Position numbers and translations under genes: made by a program. DNA of 64,000 nt from Aequorivita marisscotiae (GTDB lineage Bacteria > Bacteroidota > Bacteroidia > Flavobacteriales > Flavobacteriaceae), in assembly GCF_029814825.1 (NCBI RefSeq), contig NZ_CP122379.1:1364001-1428000 (forward strand). Reading direction: 5' to 3'. The notes under the pieces were generated by a model. It had not been told where the DNA came from, made no database searches, and was given only the letters and a program-made list of their open reading frames with translations. Shown piece by piece: positions 56,901 to 64,000 of the stretch. How positions within the stretch are numbered: the first letter of the stretch is position 1; every line of letters starts with the position of its first letter.

Positions 56901-59340
56901 CAGTCCGTATGAGAATATAGTTGCCTTTAACCAGACACTCTATGTACGTGCAGCATACGATAGCCCACCAAATGGAACAGGATGTTACACGATTGTAACC
57001 TTGGAGCTACTGGTAAGAGAGTCTCCAGTAGTACCACAAGACCTACCAGATTTAGTAGCCTGTGACGACAGTGGTTTTGCGGAGTTCGACCTTACCCAGC
57101 AAGAAACCCTAATTTATGGCAACCAGTCTCCAGCGGACTATACCCTTACCTACCACCTGAACCAAAATGATGCCAATACGGGACTGAACTTTATTGTACG
57201 GCCGGAAGCCTATACCAATATCAGCAACCCACAGACCATCTGGGTCCGTTTGGACGACAACGCTACGGAATGCTATGCCGTTGGAAGCTTTGACCTGGTG
57301 GTGAACAGTGGCCTTCCGATAACCGATCCCACGCCATTGGAGTTATGTGATGATTTAGGTGAGGAAAACGATGGGATGACTGCTTTTGATCTTACCCAGA
57401 AAAACTCGGAGATAACCAACGGCGTGCTTACCCAGGGCGTAACCTACTTTTTAACCGAAGAAGACGCGCAAAACAACGAAAACCGTATCGATCCCGATAC
57501 CGCTTATGTGAATGTGGACCCCAATGGCAACCCTGTTAATCCGCAGGTGCTTTACGTACGCGTGGAGGACGGCAACAGTGCCTGTGTTTCCTTTACCACC
57601 CTTACCATAAGGGTGATCAGCAATCCGAACCCGGTAACGCCGGACCCTATTGTACTGTGCGACTATAATGTAATAGTACCCCCGGGGCCCTATGACGAAG
57701 TGGAGCTGTTCGACCTTACGGTCCGCGAGGCACAGATACGCAACGGGAACAACTGGACCCTGGATTATTATGAGAGCTATGGCGATGCGGTAACGCAAAC
57801 GGATGCCATTCCGGCAGCGGATGTTACCGCCTACCAGAACACGGGCAATCCACAGGTTGTGTACGTACGCGCCACGAGCCCTACGACAGGCTGTTTTGAG
57901 ATAGTGGAACTGGAATTGATTGTGGAGCCATTGCCGGACGACAGTGCGACAGTGGAACCTTATGTGTACTGTTCGACCGATGGCACCGAGATAGGGGTCT
58001 TTGACCTTACCACCAAGATCGGCGAGATATTGGGCGGCCAGCCGGCCCCGCCGATGGAGGTGAGCTTTTACCTGACCGCGATCGATGCTGAGAACAGCAC
58101 CAATGCCATCACCAATGTTACGGGCCACCGCAATATGGATGCGGGCAACAACCCGATAAACCCACAGACCATCTTCACGGGCATCACCAATACCGAGACC
58201 GGATGCTATATCGGCGGGGTGCAGAGCTTTGAGTTGATCGTCCAGCCGGGAGCCGTTGCGGTAGCGCCTGCGGAACCCTTTGTGATATGCGACAACCTGA
58301 TGCCCAGCGACGGCTTTGCTGAGTTTGACCTGGAAGATATGAGCGACCAACAGGTCGTTGACCTTCGCGCGGGGATCTTGGCTGGGCAGGACCCGGCGGA
58401 CTTCGGCATTACCTTCCACGAGACATTGGAGGGCGCTGAGGCGGGCACGGGGGCCATTGTGTTCCCGTACGTGAACATCATCAACCCGCAGCGCATTTAT
58501 GTGCGCGTGACCAACCAGACGAACATCTATGAGCCGAGCTGTTATTCTGTAGTGGAAATGATATTGAAGGTAGAGCAGCTTCCCGATGTGGTGCTGGCCG
58601 ACCAATACCGTCTCTGCGTGGACGGGAACGGCAACCCGATAGCGGCTGAGGAGGGCGGGCCCTCGCCACCGGTCATAGACACGGGCCTTGACCCGGCGCT
58701 CTTTACCTTCCAATGGGAGCTTGACGGGGTGATCGTCGCGGGGCAGACGGGCCCATCGATCATAGCGCTGGTACCGGGCACCTATACGGTGACCATCACC
58801 GAACTGTCCTCTGGCTGCCAGAGCACGGCCACCACCACGGTGATCGTTTCCTCGCCGCCCGAGACCTATGGGGCGGTCCTTGTGAACGGCGCCTTTGCGG
58901 AGGACCACACCATCGAGGTGACCGCCACCGGGCAGGGGACCTACCAGTACCAATTGGACGACGGCCCCTTCCAGGACAGCAACATATTCGAGGACGTGTC
59001 CCCGGGCAACCATACGATAACCATCCGTGATGCCAACGGCTGTGGCAGCGTGACCTTCGATGTGGGGGTCATAGACTACCCGCTGTACTTTACCCCCAAC
59101 GGGGACGGCTACCACGACACCTGGAACATCATCGGCATAGCCAGTGGCGACCCTACGGCAAAAATATATATCTTTGACCGCTTCGGAAAACTGCTCAAGC
59201 AGCTCAGCCCGTTGGGCCAGGGCTGGGACGGTACCTTCGGGGGCAGGCCCATGCCATCGAGCGATTACTGGTTCCGAGTGGAGTACACCGAGAACGAGAT
59301 CCCAAAGGAATTCAAAGGACATTTTACCCTAAAACGATAA
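50908..59340 (+). CDS. Giant repeat surface protein with T9SS type-B sorting domain
   Basis: A 2810-residue secreted protein. Order by eye: signal peptide 1-19; beta-rich N-terminal domain (to about 295) with CGQLLQSSATLNLNPGQ; CARDB-like domain (295-410); Ig-like domain (412-486); 20 modules of about 100 residues (489-2555), each with CD..DG..FDLT near the start and GC..V near the end; an Ig-like and a SprB-like repeat (to about 2722); and a C-terminal gliding-associated sorting domain (YFTPNGDGYHDTWNI). The last marks export by the type IX system. The DNA shifts from about 25% GC (51421-51480) to about 63% (58861-58920). The start is the ATG at 50908. A surface adhesin or structural role is inferred. 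Confidence 0.9.
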   Translation: MKKLILFFTIIFPLFVFSQPIDLFQQFNGRYDFTAVGNTLNEFPNFPDNNGNVYCGQLLQSSATLNLNPGQTFVSAHLYWGSIGTGDFDVALNGTAISAQRIFSHTFNGNPYFSAYADVTALVGATGNGTYTFSDMDVQALLPQYCGTNFGGWAIYVIFEDPSLRLNQISLFDGLESVSANNNNLNITLTNIEVSSDVLSKIGFLAWEGEEEIANGESLFINGTLISNALNPPTNAFNGTNSYIGPPGNAQNYNMDLDFYDLTGIVAQGDTSILIELESHQDFIMVNNIITSVNSELPDATIEIDDLGVLCENNDIDVEYTVYNVNSTSPLPANVPIAFYADAVLIGQTTTNNIIPIGGSESGTITLNIPVATPNNFNLRAVVDDIGNGTGIVSETNESNNEDVYPVDLSAAGILLNPGPACLGRPVILDSGVTDPPFNIQWFRNNIAIPGATNSTLVVTTDGIYRVEAVDGICRVDSNSVVITFRPQPTANPPVDLYQCDDGTTAGVFNLTDNDANILGAQDPAQFTIKYYQSYQDSFDDTNEILGGVHIIVPPSPQTIYARIEDNSGSCFDLTDFEIYFSRAIAGLVPATASYCDSDGDGGEFVDLATEFNSLVLDGEPSSRYNITYHGSQADADNDANPHPNPYFVTAPGETVYIRLENRHDASCFDTRRSIDLIIDTPPTVNAAPENLVECDVNNDGFAAFDLTQQDLVITLGDPTLTVTYHGTLLDAQNGVLPLPNPYVNDQIYLDAPITDPLDPNYGTGGVWARVSSSTNSCTVVVPFALEVRFSPVGTEPAEPLRLCDDATADGFTFFDLTVVAAEVLGTLDPAGFDLYYYESLLDATIAGDNAMDAPDFSQAIPDPTNFLNSTNPQDIYILIVGNGTGTIPPNPNISEGCYDIVTLTLIVDPRPADLGPFEMMLCDDELQGSTPTDEISTFDLTSQDILVSGGDPTITVEWFLNPADEAAGIPIPNPTTFQNTATPQTVIGRATSEFGCSTLVTLTLTVLPNPNPNTAPDPLELCDDDDDGIVGGWDLTLADSDIIAGEPDVSVTYYEDMGDAIAGIPGTEITMPYTNIIPFVQTVYARVEKNVPPSTVGCFTVVELELHVIDLPDMPLMPPFADPFIGCDESGSGTAIFDLTLQDDGVLGTQNAADFLPIRYYELEADADAGNANFIPNPATYISGGGTTIWVRLESRITGCARVTPFELELELFPTIGAGNDLSKCDDEINGSTPTDGLSTFDLTVNTPLITLGDPGLDIFYYASAADQVNNNPIANPAAYQNVISPQQEIFVTVYSENGCRATGSFFIIVEPLPVAISPDPFIACDANNDGFAQFDLSTQTPIITGGDPNLSVTYHPTLTEAQNNGIQLPNLYTNDQIYLDVPITDPADPAYGTGGVWARVTSTANVCETVVSFALEVHASPVATEPEPFRKCDDAVADGFTLFDLTEKEAEILGTLDPNGFDLYYYEDLADAQLAGDLALTAPDYSAAIQNAAAYTNTANPQDIYVLVVGNANSSIPPNPNGAEGCYDIVTLTLIVDPIPLDLGPFEMVLCDDELQGSTPTDEISTFDLTTQDILVTGGDLTLSVLWFETPADEAAGNPIPNPTTYQNFATPQTVIGRVTSEFGCSNTITLTLTVLPNPNANPDPEPIVICDDDDDGIVSTFDLTDRDVEILNGETDVTIFYYETMQAAIDAAPGTEIVSPYTNIVPYNQIVFARVTNQVPPEQLPCYTIVELELVVVALPDAPDATFQDPLFACDEDGDGTAIFDLTVQNDAVYGVQDPADFEPVTYYESQADADLGINEIDPADAFQSSGQTIWVRLESLGTGCARVSSFEIEMGDFPGTGTADDLVLCDDEVNGSTNDDGLSTFDLTVNTPVITGGDPTLTVYYYASQDDLDNDIRIANPSAYQNIISPQQEIFVGISGQNSCGAALSFFITVNPNPEPVEPTPLVACDVDNNGYSSFDLESKTAEIQGGDPTLIITYHENLLDARTGNFPLASPYENIVAFNQTLYVRAAYDSPPNGTGCYTIVTLELLVRESPVVPQDLPDLVACDDSGFAEFDLTQQETLIYGNQSPADYTLTYHLNQNDANTGLNFIVRPEAYTNISNPQTIWVRLDDNATECYAVGSFDLVVNSGLPITDPTPLELCDDLGEENDGMTAFDLTQKNSEITNGVLTQGVTYFLTEEDAQNNENRIDPDTAYVNVDPNGNPVNPQVLYVRVEDGNSACVSFTTLTIRVISNPNPVTPDPIVLCDYNVIVPPGPYDEVELFDLTVREAQIRNGNNWTLDYYESYGDAVTQTDAIPAADVTAYQNTGNPQVVYVRATSPTTGCFEIVELELIVEPLPDDSATVEPYVYCSTDGTEIGVFDLTTKIGEILGGQPAPPMEVSFYLTAIDAENSTNAITNVTGHRNMDAGNNPINPQTIFTGITNTETGCYIGGVQSFELIVQPGAVAVAPAEPFVICDNLMPSDGFAEFDLEDMSDQQVVDLRAGILAGQDPADFGITFHETLEGAEAGTGAIVFPYVNIINPQRIYVRVTNQTNIYEPSCYSVVEMILKVEQLPDVVLADQYRLCVDGNGNPIAAEEGGPSPPVIDTGLDPALFTFQWELDGVIVAGQTGPSIIALVPGTYTVTITELSSGCQSTATTTVIVSSPPETYGAVLVNGAFAEDHTIEVTATGQGTYQYQLDDGPFQDSNIFEDVSPGNHTITIRDANGCGSVTFDVGVIDYPLYFTPNGDGYHDTWNIIGIASGDPTAKIYIFDRFGKLLKQLSPLGQGWDGTFGGRPMPSSDYWFRVEYTENEIPKEFKGHFTLKR
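52960..56721 (+). repeat. Six-module block present twice in tandem
   Basis: Modules 3-8 (52960-54852) and 9-14 (54853-56721) match pairwise in order. Examples: TNDQIYLDVPITDP against VNDQIYLDAPITDP, LGPFEM.LCDDELQGSTP in both, AYQN.ISPQQEIFV in both. Each block is about 1.88 kb. DNA identity is patchy but includes long runs, so the block duplicated as a unit. Confidence 0.8.
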
Positions 59341-59349
59341 ATAGAAATT

Positions 59350-60351
59350 ATGAACATTAAACAAATCTCCCTCATCCTACTTTTGTTTTCATCCATATAT
59401 GGATATTCACAAGACGGAATACCTATATATTCAGATTATTTTTCAGATAATTTGTATTTGCTGCACCCTTCAATGGCTGGGGCAGCTACGCATAATCAAA
59501 TACGTTTAACGGCGCGCCAACAATGGTTTGATCAAAATGAAGCACCAAATCTTCAAACGCTCAATTTTAATGCTCGTCTGGGCGAACAATCTGGCGTTGG
59601 GGTAATTGTATATAATGATAAAAATGGATATCATTCCCAAACAGGTGGTTATCTTACATATGCTCACCACATTATGTTTTCAAGAAGTGAAGCAGATTTA
59701 AATCAGCTGTCTTTCGGTTTAAGCGCTGGTTTAACTCAATCGCGTTTAGATGAAACCCAGTTTGATCTTTCGGATTTTGATCCAGTAATAGGGGGGATTA
59801 TTCAAAGTACTTCATATTTTAATGTAGATGTTGGTCTGTCTTATAACTTTTTAGACTTTTCAGGACATTTCACCGTTAAAAATGTAATATTTCAGAATAG
59901 ATCTATTTATAGTGAAGAGTTTGAATCTAATAACCAACGGAAGTATTTGCTTTCGGCTGCATATGCAATTGGACAATATGGGCAGGACTGGAGTTATGAA
60001 CCATCGTTCCTCTTTCAATGGAGCGAGCGTACGGGAGAACAAGCAGTGGATATAAATTTTAAGGCTTATAGAAATATGGAATTCGGTAAATTATGGGGTG
60101 GGTTGTCCTATAGAAGAAGTTTAGATGGAGCCGAATTTCTTAACGGACAAGAAATTAAAGTGCAAAAACTGCAATATGTTACTCCGGTTTTGGGAATAAA
60201 TTACAATAATTTTATGTTTGCTTATACATACTCCTATCAAGCTGGAAATGTAAAATTTGAAAGCGGTGGGTTTCACCAAATTACTTTGGGTTACGACTTT
60301 TTGGGCGGTAGAAAAGAACCGTACGATTGTAATTGCCCAGCAATTAATTAA
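59350..60351 (+). CDS. PorP/SprF family type IX secretion membrane protein
   Basis: A 333-residue outer-membrane barrel with a signal peptide (LILLLFSSIYGYSQD) and the family landmarks HPSMAGAATHNQIRLTARQQW and a C-terminal strand FHQITLGYDFLGG. PorP/SprF proteins often follow a type-B cargo gene and help attach the cargo at the surface, as SprF does for SprB. It lies nine bases after the giant gene and is probably its dedicated partner (inference). The DNA returns to low GC (27% over 59341-59400). Confidence 0.92.
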   Translation: MNIKQISLILLLFSSIYGYSQDGIPIYSDYFSDNLYLLHPSMAGAATHNQIRLTARQQWFDQNEAPNLQTLNFNARLGEQSGVGVIVYNDKNGYHSQTGGYLTYAHHIMFSRSEADLNQLSFGLSAGLTQSRLDETQFDLSDFDPVIGGIIQSTSYFNVDVGLSYNFLDFSGHFTVKNVIFQNRSIYSEEFESNNQRKYLLSAAYAIGQYGQDWSYEPSFLFQWSERTGEQAVDINFKAYRNMEFGKLWGGLSYRRSLDGAEFLNGQEIKVQKLQYVTPVLGINYNNFMFAYTYSYQAGNVKFESGGFHQITLGYDFLGGRKEPYDCNCPAIN

Positions 60352-60374
60352 TGCGTTACAAAGAATAAAAATAG

Positions 60375-60433
60375 AGACTGTTTAAAAGGTGTAGTTTAGC
60401 AATGGCGCTAAATTTTTTAAACAGTCTTCTTTT
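60375..60433. terminator. Bidirectional terminator between porP-like and VWA genes
   Basis: AGACTGTTTAAA at 60375 pairs with TTTAAACAGTCT at 60416, with an inner stem TTTAGC/GCTAAA. T-runs follow on both strands, matching the two converging genes. Confidence 0.75.
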
Positions 60434-60445
60434 TTAAATTTGGAT

Positions 60446-61600
60446 TTACTGCCAAGTATAATTCTTTTTTTCAGCCTGTTTTTTTATGGCTTGTATCATG
60501 GCATTCTCCAATTCATTAGGTGCTTCTTTTGTGTTTTCTGCAAGATACTTTCGGCGTTGTTCGTTTAATGCTTTAATTTCACTTTGAATTGCCGCTCTTT
60601 CATTGCGTTTGGCTTCGAGATACTTCTTTATCTGCGTAGTTGTTTTGCCTTTTAACTCTTGGGGTAGGTCGTCTTTTTTCAACTGCTTAAAACTAAAATT
60701 GGCATCTTCTTCAGCATCTACCAAATCCCAAGTACTGTTATTGTAAAGGTGGCTTCCTTTTGAAACGGTTCGGCTAACGGCATTTGCTTTACTGTATTCT
60801 GCGGCATTATTGTCCTGAGTTTGTTGAATATGTCTTTTCGCAATTCCGTTGCTTCCGTAGGGTACATAGGTTTTATTTAGCTTACTGTTTAATTGGATTA
60901 TAACGTCGTCGTACGGCGAAGAAACATATAAGGTTTGTTGGTTTTGATTTATTGCCATATAATCGCCCTTGGTTAGTTGGGCGCCGTCTTTCCAATAGCT
61001 ATCTATACCGTGACTATAATTACCACAGAAAATAGTATTTACCACTACGCCGTTCTCCAGAGCATTTGCGGCAGCATCTTTGTAATTAATTGCACCCTGG
61101 TTGAAGGGTTCGTTGCCAGCAATAAATATTATTTTTAAATAGCGGTCTTCATTTCCCCAATCTAATTTGTTTAGCGATTCCTGAATAACGGCACCGCAAT
61201 ATTCGCTTCCCCCATTGGTTGTAAGTGAAAAAAGCTCTTTGGAAACATCGTCTAAATCTTCGGTAAACCCTAGGATTTTCCGAATGTAATTATCGCCGGC
61301 GCTCAAATTGTCATTGCCGTATTCATATAGAGCAATTTGCAGTTTCGGGCGCTCGTTTTGGCATTTGGCGTAGCTAAGCTCATTTACAATTTCCCAAAGC
61401 TGCGCCTTTGCTTGATTAATTAAGCCGTCCATGCTATTGCTGGTGTCCAATAGTAACGCTACTTTTATAAAATACTCGGCTTTAATATTGGACGCATCTA
61501 CGGTCGCCAAAAATTTATTAGTGTGCTTTTTATTGTCTGCTTTACAAGCGAAGGTGGAAGTAAGAATAATTGCTAGTAACAATATTTTAAAAGTTTTCAT
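60446..61600 (-). CDS. Von Willebrand factor A domain lipoprotein
   Basis: A 384-residue lipoprotein (ILTSTFACKAD lipobox) with a VWA domain: MIDAS DTSNS in VALLLDTSNSMDGLI, then TTNGGSEYCGA and IIFIAGNEPFNQG. The C-terminal 100 residues form a charged helical tail rich in Lys, Glu and Gln. The metal-dependent site suggests protein-protein binding in the periplasm or at the surface; the partner is unknown. Start at the ATG at 61600, as the longer frame start adds a non-signal leader. Confidence 0.85.
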   Translation of the reverse strand: MKTFKILLLAIILTSTFACKADNKKHTNKFLATVDASNIKAEYFIKVALLLDTSNSMDGLINQAKAQLWEIVNELSYAKCQNERPKLQIALYEYGNDNLSAGDNYIRKILGFTEDLDDVSKELFSLTTNGGSEYCGAVIQESLNKLDWGNEDRYLKIIFIAGNEPFNQGAINYKDAAANALENGVVVNTIFCGNYSHGIDSYWKDGAQLTKGDYMAINQNQQTLYVSSPYDDVIIQLNSKLNKTYVPYGSNGIAKRHIQQTQDNNAAEYSKANAVSRTVSKGSHLYNNSTWDLVDAEEDANFSFKQLKKDDLPQELKGKTTTQIKKYLEAKRNERAAIQSEIKALNEQRRKYLAENTKEAPNELENAMIQAIKKQAEKKNYTWQ

Positions 61601-61722
61601 GGCTTTATTTTTATGTAAACCTATGACCAACTTTTTTTAAATAAAACCTTGATTAAGTAATCGCTACGTTTCAGTTAGTTAAGGTTACTTTTGGATGAGC
61701 CAACTATTAATTTTGCGCTTTT

Positions 61723-61754
61723 TTTGAAACCTATTTCAGAAAAACGTAATTTTA
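61723..61754 (+). promoter_or_regulatory. Promoter of the histidine kinase gene
   Basis: TTTG at 61723-61726 and TAATTTTA at 61747-61754, 20 bases apart; the latter is one base from the -7 consensus. The leader to the ATG at 61798 is about 38 bases. Confidence 0.55.
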
Positions 61755-61797
61755 GCTTCGCCTCAAAGTGCGTATGTTTACGGTTTTAAAATACAAA

Positions 61798-63993
61798 ATG
61801 AAAAACCTTTTCTTTTTATTTTTAGCAGTTGCTTTTTTATGTTCAGCAAATAGCTTTTCACAAGTAAGACGGCAGTCGGAAAGCACCACATTTATGTTAC
61901 GCGGTGAAGTAATTGACGGCGAAACAAATATGCCTATTCCAAAGGTAAATGTTGAAATTTTAGGCGGCCAATACACCACTACAAACTTGTCCGGAAGATT
62001 TGCAATTACCGCCCAAATGGGTGACGAACTTGTTATAAAAAGCGATGATTTTGTAACGGTTTATTATACTGTTTTAAAAACTGATTTTGTAACGGTTAGG
62101 GTTGAAAAAGCACCTGGACAAACTGCAGTGCCACTATCTAAAAACGCACAAAAAAGCGAACCTAATAACTTCAAAACTTATTTAGATTCGGCAAAATTCT
62201 TTTTGAAAAAGGACGCCCAAAAAAGTATTGAATTTGTAACCCGTGCATTGGAGCCAGGACATAATAAAAACATTTCTAAAAGTGAAAATAGTTTGGCTTT
62301 TGAAACGCTGGGCGATATAAATTTATTTTGGAACCAGCCCGATCTGGCTATAGACAATTACAAACGCAGTCTTCAAAATGCATCAAATCCTAATATTTCA
62401 ATTAAATTGGCCAAGGCTTTTGCGCAAAATAAAAGCTATCAAGAAAGTATTGCAGCCTATCTTAATTTGCTGCAGGGCAGGCTGTCGCCGTATCAAAAAG
62501 TAGCTGTTTATGAAGGTTTGGGAGATACTTACAAAGCCATTGGCGATGGCGTTAAAAGTGTGTATAATTATCAAAAAGGGTTAGATGTTGCCAAGGAGAA
62601 TAAAATCACACCAAAAATAACTAATCTAAATTCGAAAATTGGCGAGGCATACGCGCAAAGTGGGGCGCTAGTTGAAGCCGAAGTGTATTTTGACAATTCG
62701 CTTAAACTTGCCAAAAAGGAAAATAAAAAACGCGCTGTTTCAGAAAAAAATAAAGTTGCAGATTTTTACAATCAAAATCGCGAATACGAAAAGGAAATTA
62801 AGCTTCGCGAAGAAACGTTGAAAGAGTTGAACGCCATGGGAAAAGTGGTTACTGTAGAAGACGAAGCCTTGACTTCACAACGACAAAACTATAAAATTGC
62901 CAATGCTTTTGTAGCGCAGGAAAAATACAAACAAGCCATTCCCTATCTTGAAAAAAGTATTGCTGAAGCCAATAAAGCCGAAGATTTAGTAGTAAAAAAA
63001 GATGCGGTGCGAAAGCTTTCAGAAATTTATCGCGACATTGGTGAGTTCGATAAAGCTACCGAAAGCTATCAACGCTATGTAGAGGTAGTAGATGAGCTCT
63101 ATGTAAAAAAAGAGCAGGAAATAAGTCAGGCGGCCCGTTTTAGTAAAGAAATTACCCAAAAACAAAATCGTATTGTAAGTCTTGAGAACGATCGAAAACT
63201 AAACGAGAGCAGATACAAGCTTGCTTTCGAAAATCAAGAGCTAATAGAAAGAAATAGCCAAATTCAAAAAGGGGTAATTATTTCATTGGGCGTGATAGTT
63301 TTACTGCTAATTTTTGCTGCTTATTCGCAGTACAAAAGTGTAAAGCAGCAAAAGTTTGCCAATAATGTTTTGGCGCTAAAATCGCTGCGGTCGCAAATGA
63401 ATCCACATTTTATTTTTAATGCTTTAAATTCTGTAAACAGCTTTATAGCAGTGAATGACGAACGTGCCGCGAATAAATATTTAACCGATTTTTCACTTTT
63501 AATGCGTTCCGTTTTAGAAAATAGCGAAGAAGATTTTATTCCACTGGAAAAGGAAATAGAGTTGCTGGAGCTTTATACAAATCTTGAACATTTTCGGTTC
63601 AAGGACAAATTTGATTATACTATTTCAGTAGATGAAAATATAAATTTGAACAATTTTGTAATTCCGCCCATGTTGCTTCAGCCGTATGTTGAAAACGCAG
63701 TTTGGCACGGGCTTCGCTACAAGAAAGAAAAAGGTTTGCTTGAGATTAATTTTGAAAAAATAGATTCAAAAACAATTAAAATTTCAATTATCGATAATGG
63801 AATTGGCCGCGAAAAGTCAAAACAGTTTAAAACCGAAAACCAAAAGAAACAAAAATCAAAAGGGATGGGTAACACCCAACGGCGCATTGGTATATTAAAT
63901 GCTATGTATAACGACAAAATAACTGTAACAGTGAAGGATGTTTTTGAAAATAATGAAGGCACCAAAGTAGAACTAATTTTGAAAAGAGACTGA
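61798..63993 (+). CDS. TPR-containing LytS-type sensor histidine kinase
   Basis: A 731-residue membrane kinase: signal peptide (about 1-21), a carboxypeptidase-regulatory-like beta domain (about 33-95; LRGEVIDGETNMPIPKV), TPR repeats (about 130-440), coiled coil, one helix near 495-515, and the LytS-type kinase domain with phosphorylatable His537 in MNPHFIFNALNSV, N-box PYVENAVWHGL near 630 and G-box DNGIGREK near 666. The stop overlaps the start of the next gene by one base (TGATG), typical of a kinase-LytTR regulator pair. The signal is unknown. Confidence 0.9.
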   Translation: MKNLFFLFLAVAFLCSANSFSQVRRQSESTTFMLRGEVIDGETNMPIPKVNVEILGGQYTTTNLSGRFAITAQMGDELVIKSDDFVTVYYTVLKTDFVTVRVEKAPGQTAVPLSKNAQKSEPNNFKTYLDSAKFFLKKDAQKSIEFVTRALEPGHNKNISKSENSLAFETLGDINLFWNQPDLAIDNYKRSLQNASNPNISIKLAKAFAQNKSYQESIAAYLNLLQGRLSPYQKVAVYEGLGDTYKAIGDGVKSVYNYQKGLDVAKENKITPKITNLNSKIGEAYAQSGALVEAEVYFDNSLKLAKKENKKRAVSEKNKVADFYNQNREYEKEIKLREETLKELNAMGKVVTVEDEALTSQRQNYKIANAFVAQEKYKQAIPYLEKSIAEANKAEDLVVKKDAVRKLSEIYRDIGEFDKATESYQRYVEVVDELYVKKEQEISQAARFSKEITQKQNRIVSLENDRKLNESRYKLAFENQELIERNSQIQKGVIISLGVIVLLLIFAAYSQYKSVKQQKFANNVLALKSLRSQMNPHFIFNALNSVNSFIAVNDERAANKYLTDFSLLMRSVLENSEEDFIPLEKEIELLELYTNLEHFRFKDKFDYTISVDENINLNNFVIPPMLLQPYVENAVWHGLRYKKEKGLLEINFEKIDSKTIKISIIDNGIGREKSKQFKTENQKKQKSKGMGNTQRRIGILNAMYNDKITVTVKDVFENNEGTKVELILKRD

Positions 63994-64000
63994 TGAAACT
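63993..64000 (+). CDS. Start of next gene, cut by window end
   Basis: ATGAAACT begins at the last base of the kinase stop codon, in another frame. Only two codons are visible. A LytTR-type response regulator is the usual partner here, but that is inference. Confidence 0.4.

Noticed and set aside
52381..58555. Periodic repeats considered as a CRISPR array or satellite
   Set aside because: The repeats are coding, about 300 bases long and divergent, in frame with the surface protein.
57451..59322. A 623-codon open frame on the minus strand within the giant surface gene
   Set aside because: It is a shadow: the GC-rich repeats remove stop codons from other frames. Its composition is unnatural (Arg, Val, His rich) and the forward frame has clear domains.

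Overview
The window reads as a chromosomal segment of a marine-type Flavobacteriaceae bacterium (phylum Bacteroidota). The evidence is the gene content (SprA, RemB and PorP/SprF gliding and type IX secretion proteins, a type-B sorting tail, an alternative complex III respiratory operon), AT-rich DNA, frequent TTG/GTG starts without strong Shine-Dalgarno sites, and repeated -7 boxes of the Bacteroidota form TAnnTTTG. I see no rRNA, tRNA, CRISPR array, transposase or prophage gene. Most of the window is core genome.

Layout. 1-2195: the 3' part of a DUF5916 outer-membrane protein and a convergent SPOR-domain gene. 2297-14353: one long respiratory operon actABCDEF-coxB-coxA (quinol:cytochrome c oxidoreductase plus cytochrome oxidase core), closed by a strong terminator. 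14354-14536: a small intergenic island with a spaced direct repeat, a possible small RNA and the ruvB promoter. 14537-31491: ruvB, queG, maeB, ruvA, sprA, gcvH, a VanZ-like gene, two TonB-like genes and remB. 31498-32481: a secreted metallo-beta-lactamase-fold hydrolase on the minus strand. 32555-37877: the second oxidase cluster, with heme O synthase, two subunit III genes, subunit IV, a cysteine-less SCO-like protein, SCO1, DUF420 and a small CxxC membrane protein. 38016-45802: a MacB-type export operon with one ATPase, two permeases, two adaptors and a TolC, followed by tsaB. 45803-50831 (minus strand): a secreted unknown protein, an MscS channel, a DUF255 lipoprotein, dodecin and a NifU-like protein. 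50880-60351: a giant repeat-built T9SS type-B cargo protein and its PorP/SprF partner. 60446-63993: a von Willebrand lipoprotein and a TPR/LytS-type histidine kinase, with the next gene starting at the window edge.

How it fits together. The two respiratory clusters, 18 kb apart, supply one quinol-to-oxygen chain: complex III and oxidase subunits I/II in the first, subunits III/IV and heme and copper assembly factors in the second. SprA is the outer-membrane exit of the type IX system that would export the giant protein at 50908-59340, and the adjacent PorP/SprF barrel probably tethers it at the surface.

The points most worth a second look are: the sharp GC jump inside the giant surface protein and its duplicated six-module block; a helix-hairpin-helix tail on ActC; the TonB-C-like domain found in two TonB genes and again fused to RemB; the cysteine-less SCO paralog and small CxxC protein next to SCO1; the direct-repeat/small-RNA island before ruvB; and a perfect hairpin inside the end of tsaB. 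I found no convincing undescribed defence or mobile system.
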